A stretch of DNA of 64,000 bases from Rhodospirillaceae bacterium (GTDB lineage Bacteria; Pseudomonadota; Alphaproteobacteria; UBA8366): the NCBI GenBank assembly GCA_002724395.1, contig PBOR01000030.1, forward strand, positions 65,043 to 129,042, given 5' to 3'. A program made the translations under genes and the position numbers. Shown here piece by piece: positions 42,355-51,909 of this stretch (positions are counted from its first letter, which is position 1; every line of letters starts with the position of its first letter). The notes under the pieces are model-generated. The model was not told where the DNA came from and did no database searches. It worked only from the letters and a program-made list of their open reading frames with translations.

Positions 42355-43593
42355 TTATTGGTTTGCAACTCGGCGCCAAACGGGTATTAGGTCTTCCCGT
42401 AATACGTTTTCCCAAGATAAACGTCTCGTTTCCACGTCTTTCCGAGCCGCGGCACCAACACGTGCTAGCCTTGCTGGATCATTAAGCAGTTCGTCGATCA
42501 TAGCCGCCCAATGGCTCGAAGATTGGTTTTCAACAATTATACCGTCCTTATTTTGCTCGCTGACGTAAATATCGCCGCCGCCGGGTGCCACCAAAACGGC
42601 TGTGCCGCAGGCCTTCGCTTCAAGCACCGCGTTAGGCCAAACCTCTAAAGTCGAGGGAAATACAAATAAATTAGAGGAGGCATTCAAATGTGCGACCTGT
42701 TGGGGACTCAGTGTACCGGCAAAACTCACGTGTCCACCGAGTACTTGTTCAATTTCTTCCCGTAAATAGCCTTTGCCTGCTAGAATCAGGTGAAAGTCTT
42801 GACCGTGATCTAAAAGGCGTTTAGCGGCCTTTACCAAGGTCATTATGTTTTTGCTAGCGTCAAGACGACCGACAAAAGCGATTAATGGAATGTCGTTACG
42901 AATGCCATATTGCGTCCGAAGCTTATTTGCGTCGCTTTTGTTTGGATGAAATAGAGTTTTGTCGATACCGCGCCTTAGCTGTGTATGTGGCAAAGCGTCG
43001 GGTACATAAACCGGAAAATTATCATTCCCCGAAGCTAACACAGCAGCGCAGTTGGCTATATGTTTTCTCAAAGACTTTTCCATATAGCGAGAAAATCGAT
43101 CAGGAAGATCGACTCGATTAATCAACAAGTGTGAGATAAAGTTTTCGCCGAATAATCGCAGGATGGCGCGTTCCGAATAAACCTTTGTGAAACCAGGTGT
43201 ATTAGTATGAGATGAGTGTACCATAGGTATGCCTCGTTGGCGGGTAAATTTAGCGGCTGTATGGGCGTAAGCGAAGTGACCGTCCGTAGTGTGAATAACA
43301 TCGTAATTTTTTAAATAGTATTTGAGGCGGCGATGATTCCGAGCCAGATCAGAGTAATCCGCAAGATTGCGTAAAAAAAACAGACGCTCGCTGCTGAAGA
43401 TAGGTTTCAGCGTTATAATTCTAGATCGTGGCCCCAGAGGGATGATTTCCTCGAATGAACCTTGAAAATGTACCGATAGATCAATGTCCTCATTTATTTT
43501 TACAGATGCTTCGGCAATGCGTTCCCAACATTTCACATGTCCGCCCGCATGTGGGCCTCGGCCCAGGTCTACGAGGACCCCTACTTTTAACAT
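42355..43593 (-). CDS. Glycosyltransferase family 4-like (GT-B)
   Basis: 412 aa; LIAFVGRLDASKNIMTLVKAAKRL, LILAGKGYLREEIE, SSNLFVFPSTLEVWPNAVLEAKACGTAVLVAPGGG. Confidence 0.88.
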   Translation of the reverse strand: MLKVGVLVDLGRGPHAGGHVKCWERIAEASVKINEDIDLSVHFQGSFEEIIPLGPRSRIITLKPIFSSERLFFLRNLADYSDLARNHRRLKYYLKNYDVIHTTDGHFAYAHTAAKFTRQRGIPMVHSSHTNTPGFTKVYSERAILRLFGENFISHLLINRVDLPDRFSRYMEKSLRKHIANCAAVLASGNDNFPVYVPDALPHTQLRRGIDKTLFHPNKSDANKLRTQYGIRNDIPLIAFVGRLDASKNIMTLVKAAKRLLDHGQDFHLILAGKGYLREEIEQVLGGHVSFAGTLSPQQVAHLNASSNLFVFPSTLEVWPNAVLEAKACGTAVLVAPGGGDIYVSEQNKDGIIVENQSSSHWAAMIDELLNDPARLARVGAAARKDVETRRLSWENVLREDLIPVWRRVANQ

Positions 43594-43791
43594 GCCAACT
43601 CCCAGGACTAAAAGATCGTTGATTTATGGCGCTCGGCTTTCAGGCTGGTCAAGCGTCGTCGATTGCAAAGCTGTGTTAACTTGGTTTTTCTATAAATATT
43701 TTAAGTTAAAATTAGAGAGTAAATCAAAGCGTTCCTTGACGCGATAATTTGGTCATGCGAGGCAAGTCCCCTAATCACAGATGTAGAAGCG

Positions 43792-45306
43792 ATGGCTATT
43801 AAGCAAACCAATATTGATAGTTTGTTGGAAAAAGGTGTCGACCTGATGCGACAGGGTGCATTCGTCGATGCAGAAAAGATTTTCCACGAAGTTTTACTGA
43901 AGGCGCCTGGGGAGCCAACCGCATTAGAGGCCCTCGCGGTGATATTAATGGAACAGGGTAATTTGCCCGAAGCAATCGAGAAATTTAATAAGGCTCTACA
44001 AAACGGCAGTAAGCGGCCAGATTTGCATTATAATTTAGGCAATGCATATGCGGCGGCTGGCCAGTTTCCTGATGCGGCTATCGCTTACAGCTGCGCGGTT
44101 GAGCTTGAAGATGGTTTTATTGAGGCATGGTTAAATTTGGCGGAAGTATTGGAAAGGCTCGACCGATTGCAAGAATCGATTGATGCCTATGAAAAGGTAC
44201 TGGAACTTGACTCTGATCTGGCGCCCGCCCTCACTAATCTTGGGTGTGTTTTAACAGAAGCTGGACAGTTTGGTGAGGCAATTATAGCGTTCGAGAAATC
44301 TATTGAGTTAGAGCCAGCATTTCCACCGACACATACTAACCTTGGTAATGCGCATAAATATGCAGGTGAATTAGGGCTGGCAATAGCTGCACACCGTGAG
44401 GCTATACGATTGGCACCGGGTTATGCTGATGCTCACTATAATTTAGGAACAGCTTTGTCCATGGCCAGTGAATTCGGTGAAGCAGAAGAAGCTTTTCTTT
44501 CTGCTTTGAAATTTAGCCCGTCCCTTAGCCGCGCCAAGCTGGCATTAGGCGCGGCTAAAATTGGGTTGGGAAAAGCTAAGGCAGCTATTGAATTATGTGA
44601 TGCATCCCCCCCAGATGATTGTGAGATGTTGGCGCTCAAATCATTCGCAATGGCAGCTGATGGGTTAGGGGACGAGGCACGTTCCTTTGCGGACTATGAT
44701 CGATTTGTGACTTCGACTAAATTGTCGCCTCCATCAGGCTATTCTTCTTTGGAAGCGTTTAATGACCTTTTGGTCGAGCATGTTTTGGAACATCCTTCAT
44801 TGGCCCATGCTCCGACAAGCCATGCCACTGTAAATGGCCAGCACACGGGTAATTTGTTGATAGGACCGAAGGGGCCATTTGCAGATTTTGAGGAAGCGTT
44901 GTGGCAGGCCGTTGGCTCCTATCAAAAAAATCTCTCCAAATCATCCGCGCACCCGTTTCAAGGTGAACGGGAATTATCTGAATTAGTAGCTTGGGCTATT
45001 GTTTTGGAGAGTGAGGGCCACCAGGTGCCTCATATCCACCCGACAGGCTGGATCAGTGGCGTTTATTATTTACGATTACCCAATTTTGAGGCAGCTACTA
45101 AAAGGAAAAGCTCAGCCGGTTGTCTCGAGTTCGGTGCTCCGCCGCCGGATATTCCGTTTGACGGAGAGCCGCATTTAAAAACCGTTCAGCCCGAAGAGGG
45201 GATGCTTGTTCTTTTCCCATCATTTTTTTATCACCGAACTATACCGTTTGAAGCGGAAACGGCCCGGGTGAGTATAGCATTCGATTTTCGTCCGGCCGAT
45301 TCATAA
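43792..45306 (+). CDS. TPR protein with C-terminal putative 2OG-Fe(II) oxygenase domain (TIGR02466-like)
   Basis: 504 aa; multiple TPRs, C-terminal VPHIHPTGWISGVYYLRLP and MLVLFPSFFYHRTIPFEAETARVSIAFDF. Confidence 0.82.
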   Translation: MAIKQTNIDSLLEKGVDLMRQGAFVDAEKIFHEVLLKAPGEPTALEALAVILMEQGNLPEAIEKFNKALQNGSKRPDLHYNLGNAYAAAGQFPDAAIAYSCAVELEDGFIEAWLNLAEVLERLDRLQESIDAYEKVLELDSDLAPALTNLGCVLTEAGQFGEAIIAFEKSIELEPAFPPTHTNLGNAHKYAGELGLAIAAHREAIRLAPGYADAHYNLGTALSMASEFGEAEEAFLSALKFSPSLSRAKLALGAAKIGLGKAKAAIELCDASPPDDCEMLALKSFAMAADGLGDEARSFADYDRFVTSTKLSPPSGYSSLEAFNDLLVEHVLEHPSLAHAPTSHATVNGQHTGNLLIGPKGPFADFEEALWQAVGSYQKNLSKSSAHPFQGERELSELVAWAIVLESEGHQVPHIHPTGWISGVYYLRLPNFEAATKRKSSAGCLEFGAPPPDIPFDGEPHLKTVQPEEGMLVLFPSFFYHRTIPFEAETARVSIAFDFRPADS

Positions 45307-45322
45307 AACTGAAGGGTAGATT

Positions 45323-46543
45323 ATGTACGAACTCTTAAAGGGTCTGCGGGTTATCGAAGTGTCGGCTTTTATCGCTGCGCCTTATGCGGGGCTCAGTCTA
45401 GCCCAAATGGGCGTCGATGTAATTCGAATTGATCCCATAGGTGGTGGTTTGGATTATCGGCGTTGGCCGGTTACCGAAGAAGGGCGCAGCCTGTATTGGG
45501 CGGGGCTCAATAAGGGCAAAAAATCCATTGCACTGAATGTGCGTGAAGACGAAGGGCGCGAAATAGCCCACGCTTTGATGGCTGAGCCAGGACCGCAAAA
45601 AGGTATGGTGATTACTAATTTGCCACCGCGTGGTTGGTTGGCTTACGAGGCTATTAAAGCAAAACGCGAAGACCTGATTATGGTAAGTATTGTTGGTAAC
45701 CGAGATGGATCGGTAGCACTCGATTATACGGTTAACGCGGCAGCTGGTTTTCCGCTAGTAACCGGACCAGTGGACTACAGCGGGCCGGTCAATCACGTCA
45801 TGCCGGTTTGGGATGTGGTCGCAGGTTTATCTGCGGTCCAAGGTTTAATGGCCGCTGAGCGGAAGCGTCAGGAGACCGGAGAAGGTGAGTTCGTTCAACT
45901 CGCTCTATCGGATACTGCGTTCGCAACACTCAGTCATCTTGGCTATATAGGGGAAGCTGAAATAAAGGGCGAAGACCGGCCGAAGACGGGGAACCACGTG
46001 TTTGGTACCTATGCACAGGATTTCGGTACGTCAGATGGCAAACGCGTCATGGTTACAGCCTTCACACCCCGCCATTGGCAGGTGTTAGTCGATGCTACAG
46101 ATACGGCTAATGCAATGGCTTTAATAGAAAAAGATCAACAGTGTGATTTAAGGCGTGAAGAAAACCGTTATGCGGCCCGCGGTCCTATCACGGATGCTCT
46201 AAAGGGTTGGTTTGAAATCCACACGTTTGATCAGGTCCAGTCGGCACTGGATGAAGCGGGCGCGTGTTGGGGTCCATATCAATCGGTGACCGAGGCTATC
46301 GCAAATGATCCGCGACTATCTACCGAAAGCCCTTTATTCGATGAAATCGATCAGCCGGGCATTGGGCGCTATCGTGCCGCAGGAGCTATGATGGATTTTG
46401 CCGGAGAAGATCGGGTGCCGGTTCGTCCCGCACCGGTCCTCGGCCAAGATACTGATCAGGTATTGTCCGAAATTTTAGGTTTTAGCGATGGCGAATTAGG
46501 CCGGTTACACGATCAAGGTATTATTGGAAATGCGGTACCCTAA
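45323..46543 (+). CDS. CaiB/BaiF family III CoA-transferase, resembling 2-methylfumaryl-CoA isomerase
   Basis: 406 aa; VIEVSAFIAAPYAGLSLAQMGVDVIRIDPIGGGLDYRRWPVTEEGRSLYWAGLNKGKKSIALNV. Subfamily assignment from memory of annotated homologues. Confidence 0.8.
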   Translation: MYELLKGLRVIEVSAFIAAPYAGLSLAQMGVDVIRIDPIGGGLDYRRWPVTEEGRSLYWAGLNKGKKSIALNVREDEGREIAHALMAEPGPQKGMVITNLPPRGWLAYEAIKAKREDLIMVSIVGNRDGSVALDYTVNAAAGFPLVTGPVDYSGPVNHVMPVWDVVAGLSAVQGLMAAERKRQETGEGEFVQLALSDTAFATLSHLGYIGEAEIKGEDRPKTGNHVFGTYAQDFGTSDGKRVMVTAFTPRHWQVLVDATDTANAMALIEKDQQCDLRREENRYAARGPITDALKGWFEIHTFDQVQSALDEAGACWGPYQSVTEAIANDPRLSTESPLFDEIDQPGIGRYRAAGAMMDFAGEDRVPVRPAPVLGQDTDQVLSEILGFSDGELGRLHDQGIIGNAVP

Positions 46544-46651
46544 GGTAAGTAACTGTTAGGAACGTTTTGCGGAGCAGAATGCCCATAAACAGTGCGTGCC
46601 TTAAATCGTCTATCTGTGAAGCAATATTTTGCTCCGCACTCCTGCATTGAT

Positions 46652-46670
46652 GCATAATTATGGATTATGC
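46652..46670. repeat. Inverted repeat GCATAAT-TATGG-ATTATGC in a convergent intergenic region
   Basis: Perfect 7-bp arms, 5-nt spacer. Confidence 0.5.
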
Positions 46671-46738
46671 GTCTCCTTAGCGCGTGCGCTGATTGAACTA
46701 ACGATTAGCAATTACATGAGAAAGAGGGGCGTGATGGC

Positions 46739-48160
46739 TCAGTAATTCCATTTTAAATTTACGCCAGCGCTATGGCTCTCATATTGTTGAGTGGAATCGT
46801 TCGACCAATTTTGTTCGTAACTATAGCTTCCGACAATATCGATGGCTTCTTGGATGAAGCCTTTATAGGTCAGACTGGGTCTGCTGATAAGGTTCGAATC
46901 ACGCCGCTTCCCGGCGACATCTGCCTCGCTATCGTCGTAAAAACGGCAGAAATAGTTGATGTCCGCTCTAAATAGAAGTTTTTCTAGGAAAGGGATTTCG
47001 TACTGCGCTGAAATAGCCGGTTCAATATAACGGAAACGATCTTGCCTAGCATTGTTGTACGTTAGGCCCGGTGTCAGGAAAAAGTAATCACCTTTCTGTA
47101 AAAGACTATAGAGCGCTAAGGTAGCGGATAATTGGGCCTCGGCAGCATTTCTACCTTTAAATTCCGATGAAAAGTTCTCTCGGCTTATTTTAAACTCAGC
47201 TTTATTGAGCCAATAGCCCTGCAAGTTTTCAATCGATACCGAGGCGCCTCCCGTATCGGAGAACCGCTCATAGTTGAGTAAACTGATTTTTCCAAACGGC
47301 GCGAGAGCTAATTGCCAATTATTCGCTAACGGAAACACTGGGCCCACTTTGAGGCTCAGGCGATTAAAATCGCTGTCACGATCCCTAAGATAAAGGTCAC
47401 CATAGACGAAAAGATCGGTGCGCAGCCGGAAATCGTGCATTTTACCTAACATTCGTTCATCGAAAAACGAGCCGGATGCATTAAGAATAGTACTATTAGT
47501 GCGTGGAATGATATCCGGCCTACCGCTAGCACCGCTCGCATAGCGAAAGCCGCCATCAAATGAGAGAGTTGTTTTCGTGCTATTAACATTGGTGGTGGTT
47601 TTGCCGTTATCCACATCGTGTTTTGAACGCAGTAATAGCTCTTTGGTGGTGGCGGGACCAAGAATGGATGAAATTCGCTCGAACCCTGCTTTGGCGGCCG
47701 CATTATTATGATCGACGCGGAGCGCGCGCTGATAGGCAAGTAACGCCTTAAATTTAGTACCTTCAGCTTCCATCAATTGAGCGTAGCGTAAATTGAGGGC
47801 GATATTACCTGGGTCTTGCTGCAGTGCTAAATAAACCTGGTTGCTATTCGGTGCGGCGACGGCTTTTTGGACGGTCTGACCGTAAAAAGCATTATACGCA
47901 CGAACATAATCTTCGTAGGTGGCGATCGCATAATTGTAATAAGAATTAATTAGATCGGACCGTTTGGTGAGCAGAGAGTGTTCGTAATTCACACGTGCCA
48001 ACTGGGCCAGATTGTAGTAGTGCAGAGGTAGCTCTCTCGCTTGCGCGCACCCCAACCACGCCACCATTATGACTAATAATGCGGATATAAACCGGCACGG
48101 ACCCCACACCACACACGATCGTACCGGCGACCTTAGCGAAGGTGCGCCCTTACCTATCAT
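46739..48160 (-). CDS. TPR plus outer-membrane beta-barrel protein, Slam/DUF560-like
   Basis: 473 aa; signal-like N-terminus, TPR-like LALQQDPGNIALNLRYAQLMEAEGTKFKALLAYQRALRVDHNNAAA, C-terminal alternating aromatic strands ending ...SHSAGVNLKWNY. Confidence 0.6.
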   Translation of the reverse strand: MIGKGAPSLRSPVRSCVVWGPCRFISALLVIMVAWLGCAQARELPLHYYNLAQLARVNYEHSLLTKRSDLINSYYNYAIATYEDYVRAYNAFYGQTVQKAVAAPNSNQVYLALQQDPGNIALNLRYAQLMEAEGTKFKALLAYQRALRVDHNNAAAKAGFERISSILGPATTKELLLRSKHDVDNGKTTTNVNSTKTTLSFDGGFRYASGASGRPDIIPRTNSTILNASGSFFDERMLGKMHDFRLRTDLFVYGDLYLRDRDSDFNRLSLKVGPVFPLANNWQLALAPFGKISLLNYERFSDTGGASVSIENLQGYWLNKAEFKISRENFSSEFKGRNAAEAQLSATLALYSLLQKGDYFFLTPGLTYNNARQDRFRYIEPAISAQYEIPFLEKLLFRADINYFCRFYDDSEADVAGKRRDSNLISRPSLTYKGFIQEAIDIVGSYSYEQNWSNDSTQQYESHSAGVNLKWNY

Positions 48161-48399
48161 TTTCTTTTCTTATTCTTTTTGTTTAGTATCCAAGTCTGCC
48201 GTTTAACCACCTTGGCTCCCAAGGAAAGTCGCTAAACGTGTCAAACATGGTTCACCACTCACGACAGTAGACCTAGTAGACGTTTAGCTCAAGAATATTC
48301 GGTAAAAACTATTTCGATTTGTAGAGGATTACTTACCACTTATCCGTGATTGAAAGCTCTTATACTTTCGATACTTAAAAAGATTCAAATTTGATTTCC

Positions 48400-49797
48400 T
48401 CATTCCACCGTAGCACTTTGGCTTTTTGTGGCTGGATGTAGCATCAGACTGGTGATTTCCTTTAAATTCCTCTCGTTCTCAAGGTTTTGTAGGCGTTCGA
48501 AAAGAGGTTTGATCGCGTCATATTGTAAAGTTCGGAGCGCGCAATCTTCAAATTTTTCCCAAAGCTCATCATCTCGCATTGGATTACTAAGTCCTCGGCC
48601 TAAATCGACGGCATTATAACTTGAAAATTTTTCCCCATTATTAGTTGTAACAATAACTTCAGCTGCATGGTACGGTTGAGAATCTGGGGTCATATCCGGA
48701 TGTACGCGGGCGTCGACTTTCTTAAGTAATTCACGGATTTTAGGTTGCTCGAAGGCTTCCCGTTCGAAATGGGCGAGTTTTATGCGCCCGTCAAGCAGTG
48801 CTCGGGATACGGTGTACTGCTGACTAAATTTACACTGCAGCGGTGTTTGAGGGTTTGGGTTATTGGTATGGGGCAATCGGAATGGGTGAACGAGGACTTC
48901 AATCTTTTTAATTTGGTCTATTTCGATATTGTTGTCGGCACGTATGCTTAGCGCTGCTTCAATTGGTGGGTGGGTGGCACCACAGCAGGGATGTTTTTTC
49001 AAACCGACACCGACACTTACGAGATCGAATGGATTGCCCCAATCTGCTAGCATTTTATCGACGTTATAGGTGCCAGGTCCGTTAAAGACCTCTAAAAAGC
49101 CTTGTTTGTGTTCGAAAGCGTTATCGTTCGAGGTGAAACCTTCTTTTGCTAGCATGGCGGCATACAAGCCGTTTCGGTTGCCGTGTCCCACATGTAGTGG
49201 TTTCGTCATGGATCCAAAATTAGATTTGATGCCGGATGCTAATGAAGCTGCTATTCCTAGTGCTTTTGCGGTTTGTTCGATACTCAGTCCTAACAGTCGC
49301 GAGGCTGTTGCGGTTGCGCCGAACACGCCAAGTGTTGCGGTCGGGTGCCACCCCTTATCGTAATGATGCATATGGACACCGCGTGCTATGCGCGAAATAG
49401 TTTCCTGACCGACCACATAGGCCAAGATGGCATCCTTACCGTTTATTTCAAGCACGTCGCCGAGTGCAAATATGATAGGCATCACCATTACGGTTGGATG
49501 ACCTCCCATTGTAATAGCCATATCGTCGAAATCGAGTGCATGGGCGGACGTGCCGTTTATCAACACCGCATCTAAGGGATTAGTGCGGTAGTCTCGTCCG
49601 AACACGGCACTAGGTCCTTCGGCACCCGCAAAGCCTGGCATTTTTTCGATGATTTTCACCATGTCTTCTGCTGCGCCAACAAATGCGCAGCCAACCGCAT
49701 CTAGCAGAGCAGTGCGTGCTAACGGAATGGCTTCAGCAGGCAAGTCCTCAAATTTAATCGCATTGATGCGTTCAGCTAAGTCGTATGAAATTGTCAT
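48400..49797 (-). CDS. MmgE/PrpD family protein (second copy type)
   Basis: ORF 48400..50115 over-extended; start MTISYDLAERINAIKFEDLP (49797). ARTALLDAVGCAFVG, INGTSAHALDFDDMAITMGGHPTV, KPLHVGHGNRNGLYAAMLAKEGFT. Confidence 0.9.
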   Translation of the reverse strand: MTISYDLAERINAIKFEDLPAEAIPLARTALLDAVGCAFVGAAEDMVKIIEKMPGFAGAEGPSAVFGRDYRTNPLDAVLINGTSAHALDFDDMAITMGGHPTVMVMPIIFALGDVLEINGKDAILAYVVGQETISRIARGVHMHHYDKGWHPTATLGVFGATATASRLLGLSIEQTAKALGIAASLASGIKSNFGSMTKPLHVGHGNRNGLYAAMLAKEGFTSNDNAFEHKQGFLEVFNGPGTYNVDKMLADWGNPFDLVSVGVGLKKHPCCGATHPPIEAALSIRADNNIEIDQIKKIEVLVHPFRLPHTNNPNPQTPLQCKFSQQYTVSRALLDGRIKLAHFEREAFEQPKIRELLKKVDARVHPDMTPDSQPYHAAEVIVTTNNGEKFSSYNAVDLGRGLSNPMRDDELWEKFEDCALRTLQYDAIKPLFERLQNLENERNLKEITSLMLHPATKSQSATVE

Positions 49798-49819
49798 CGT
49801 GGATGCTCCCAGGATTGAT

Positions 49820-50923
49820 CTAGTTCCGGATATCTTCCAGAAACCATTCTGATGGGATCTCATTACCGAGTCCCTGTTCTTTGCACTTAAGATACACCGC
49901 CCCGCCGCAAGATGCGAATTGCAGGCCGTTATTGCCTTGGTTTTCGTAATAGGTAATTTGGTCGTCGCTGGTGCGCCCCGGTACGTTGCCGGAAACGAGG
50001 TCCACGAAACATGGTAGCAAATGGTGCGTTTCTTCGCTGGGATCCTTGAAGGGAACACGCTCCAATTCCATGTCAGAACCCGCCACATAGCCGCCAGTGC
50101 CGCCCCCGATAGCATTCATGAATCCCTCACCGTCAGGGAGTTTAATTTTTTCATTACCTTGGCGGATGGCAACGTCGAAGTAATTAATTTGACTTGGGCC
50201 AACTTCAAAATCGTTGAGATTGACGACAAACATACCTGGCTCAAGCCAACCAGCCTCAAAAGTAGGAATCATGCTGTCCGTGCAACTACAAACGATATCC
50301 GAACCTTTCATGGCTTCGTGTGCTGTTTCGACCGGCGTTACCTCGATTCCAAGTTTCGCTGCCATTTTTTTTGCGTAAATATTGCGATTTTCTGGATTAC
50401 GACTGAACACTTTTACGCGTTCGATATCGCGCACACATTTGATGGCCTCTAAGTATGAACACGCCATGCCGCCGGAGCCGATCATGCCGAGCGTTTTGGA
50501 ATTATCACGGGAAAGATATTTAGCGCCAATGGCTGCCGCCCCGCCGACCCGCATATGTTGCAGAATTCCGTCATTCATTATGGCCAATGGTTCGCCATTA
50601 TCGGTGCTGAATAAATAAACTAGGCCGCAATAGGTGCCCGGTTTGACGCAGAATTTGCTTTGATTCGCCACTTCACCTTTTTCGTTCTTAGGCCAGCTCA
50701 TAATATCCGATTTGATACGACTGGCAAAAAAGCCGTTACAGGCGCCCTCAGTGGATCCCCAGCGGAAGTAACTGTCCTCCCATTGGCTTGGTGCATAGAC
50801 ATCGATCCTGGGTCGCAAGACCGACGCGCGCGATGCAAGACCGCGAAAGGCTGCTTCCTGTACATCTATGCAGGTTTGCATATCCAGTGTTTGTTCGACA
50901 ATTTCGTTACTGATAATGAGCAT
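49820..50923 (-). CDS. Ornithine cyclodeaminase / mu-crystallin family protein
   Basis: 367 aa; GILQHMRVGGAAAIGAKYLSRDNSKTLGMIGSGGMACSYLEAI, VKVFSRNPENR, GSDIVCSCTDSMIPTFEAGWL. Confidence 0.88.
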   Translation of the reverse strand: MLIISNEIVEQTLDMQTCIDVQEAAFRGLASRASVLRPRIDVYAPSQWEDSYFRWGSTEGACNGFFASRIKSDIMSWPKNEKGEVANQSKFCVKPGTYCGLVYLFSTDNGEPLAIMNDGILQHMRVGGAAAIGAKYLSRDNSKTLGMIGSGGMACSYLEAIKCVRDIERVKVFSRNPENRNIYAKKMAAKLGIEVTPVETAHEAMKGSDIVCSCTDSMIPTFEAGWLEPGMFVVNLNDFEVGPSQINYFDVAIRQGNEKIKLPDGEGFMNAIGGGTGGYVAGSDMELERVPFKDPSEETHHLLPCFVDLVSGNVPGRTSDDQITYYENQGNNGLQFASCGGAVYLKCKEQGLGNEIPSEWFLEDIRN

Positions 50924-51026
50924 TCATTTCCTCTGAAATAACTTTAATGTGTGTGATTGAGAGCAAACCGTATTTGTGTATGCTTTCAGCTGTATTATGC
51001 CAGGAAAATCTGAAGCGAGGGAGGCT

Positions 51027-51896
51027 ATGAGTATAGAGGTAGTTCCGTTGGACGCTGGGTTGGGAGCGGAGGTGTGCGGACTTGATATTAGTAAGCCCTT
51101 GGATAGACCGACAGTCGCTGCTGTGCGTACGGCTTGGCTGGAGCATTGCGTGCTCCTATTTCGTCAGCAATCACTCAACGATGATCAATTGCTTTCCTTC
51201 ACGAGTCAGTTCGGCGCCTTGGAATTCCCGCCGACCAAGCTTTTAGGCTTGAAAAATAAAATTAATCAAAAGGATGAAGTGCCGCCGGAAATCAACGTTA
51301 TTTCAAATGTAACGGAAAACGGGGTTGCGATCGGCCAGCTGGGTGCCGATGAGTGCGCCTGGCATACAGACAGCGCCTTCGTTGAAATTCCCCCAGCGGC
51401 TAGCCTTCTCTATGCGCTCGAAATTCCATCCCACGGCGGAAATACTTCTTTCTTGAACATGTACAAGGCATGGGAGACTTTAGACCCTGAGGTGCAAAAG
51501 GCAGTGGAAGACCGCGCGGTCAAGCATGATTTTACTTATACAAGCGCTGGTCATCGGCGGAAAGATTATCCGGAGGTGAGTGATCCATCGAAAGCGCCTG
51601 GGCCTACTCACCCGATTGTTCGCACCCACCCCGAAACCAAGCGGAAATGCCTCTATCTTGGTCGTCGCTTAAATAGTTACATCATGGGATTGTCGTTGAA
51701 CGAGAGTGAAGAGCTGTTGGACAAAATATGGCTTAACGCGGTGCGGCCTGAATTCATGTATGAACATGTTTGGGCGGTGGGTGATTTAGTCATGTGGGAT
51801 AATCGTTGCGCCATGCATCGTCGTGAGGCTTTTGATAATACGCAACGCCGGGTCATGCACCGTTCACAGTTGCAGGGCGACCGGCCTTATCAGTAA
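51027..51896 (+). CDS. TauD/TfdA family 2OG-Fe(II) dioxygenase
   Basis: Likely start MSIEVVPLDAGLGAEVCGLD; LLFRQQSLNDDQLLSFTSQFG, WHTDSAF, GDLVMWDNRCAMHRR. Confidence 0.9.
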   Translation: MSIEVVPLDAGLGAEVCGLDISKPLDRPTVAAVRTAWLEHCVLLFRQQSLNDDQLLSFTSQFGALEFPPTKLLGLKNKINQKDEVPPEINVISNVTENGVAIGQLGADECAWHTDSAFVEIPPAASLLYALEIPSHGGNTSFLNMYKAWETLDPEVQKAVEDRAVKHDFTYTSAGHRRKDYPEVSDPSKAPGPTHPIVRTHPETKRKCLYLGRRLNSYIMGLSLNESEELLDKIWLNAVRPEFMYEHVWAVGDLVMWDNRCAMHRREAFDNTQRRVMHRSQLQGDRPYQ

Positions 51897-51909
51897 AGGA
51901 TTTTTTTAA

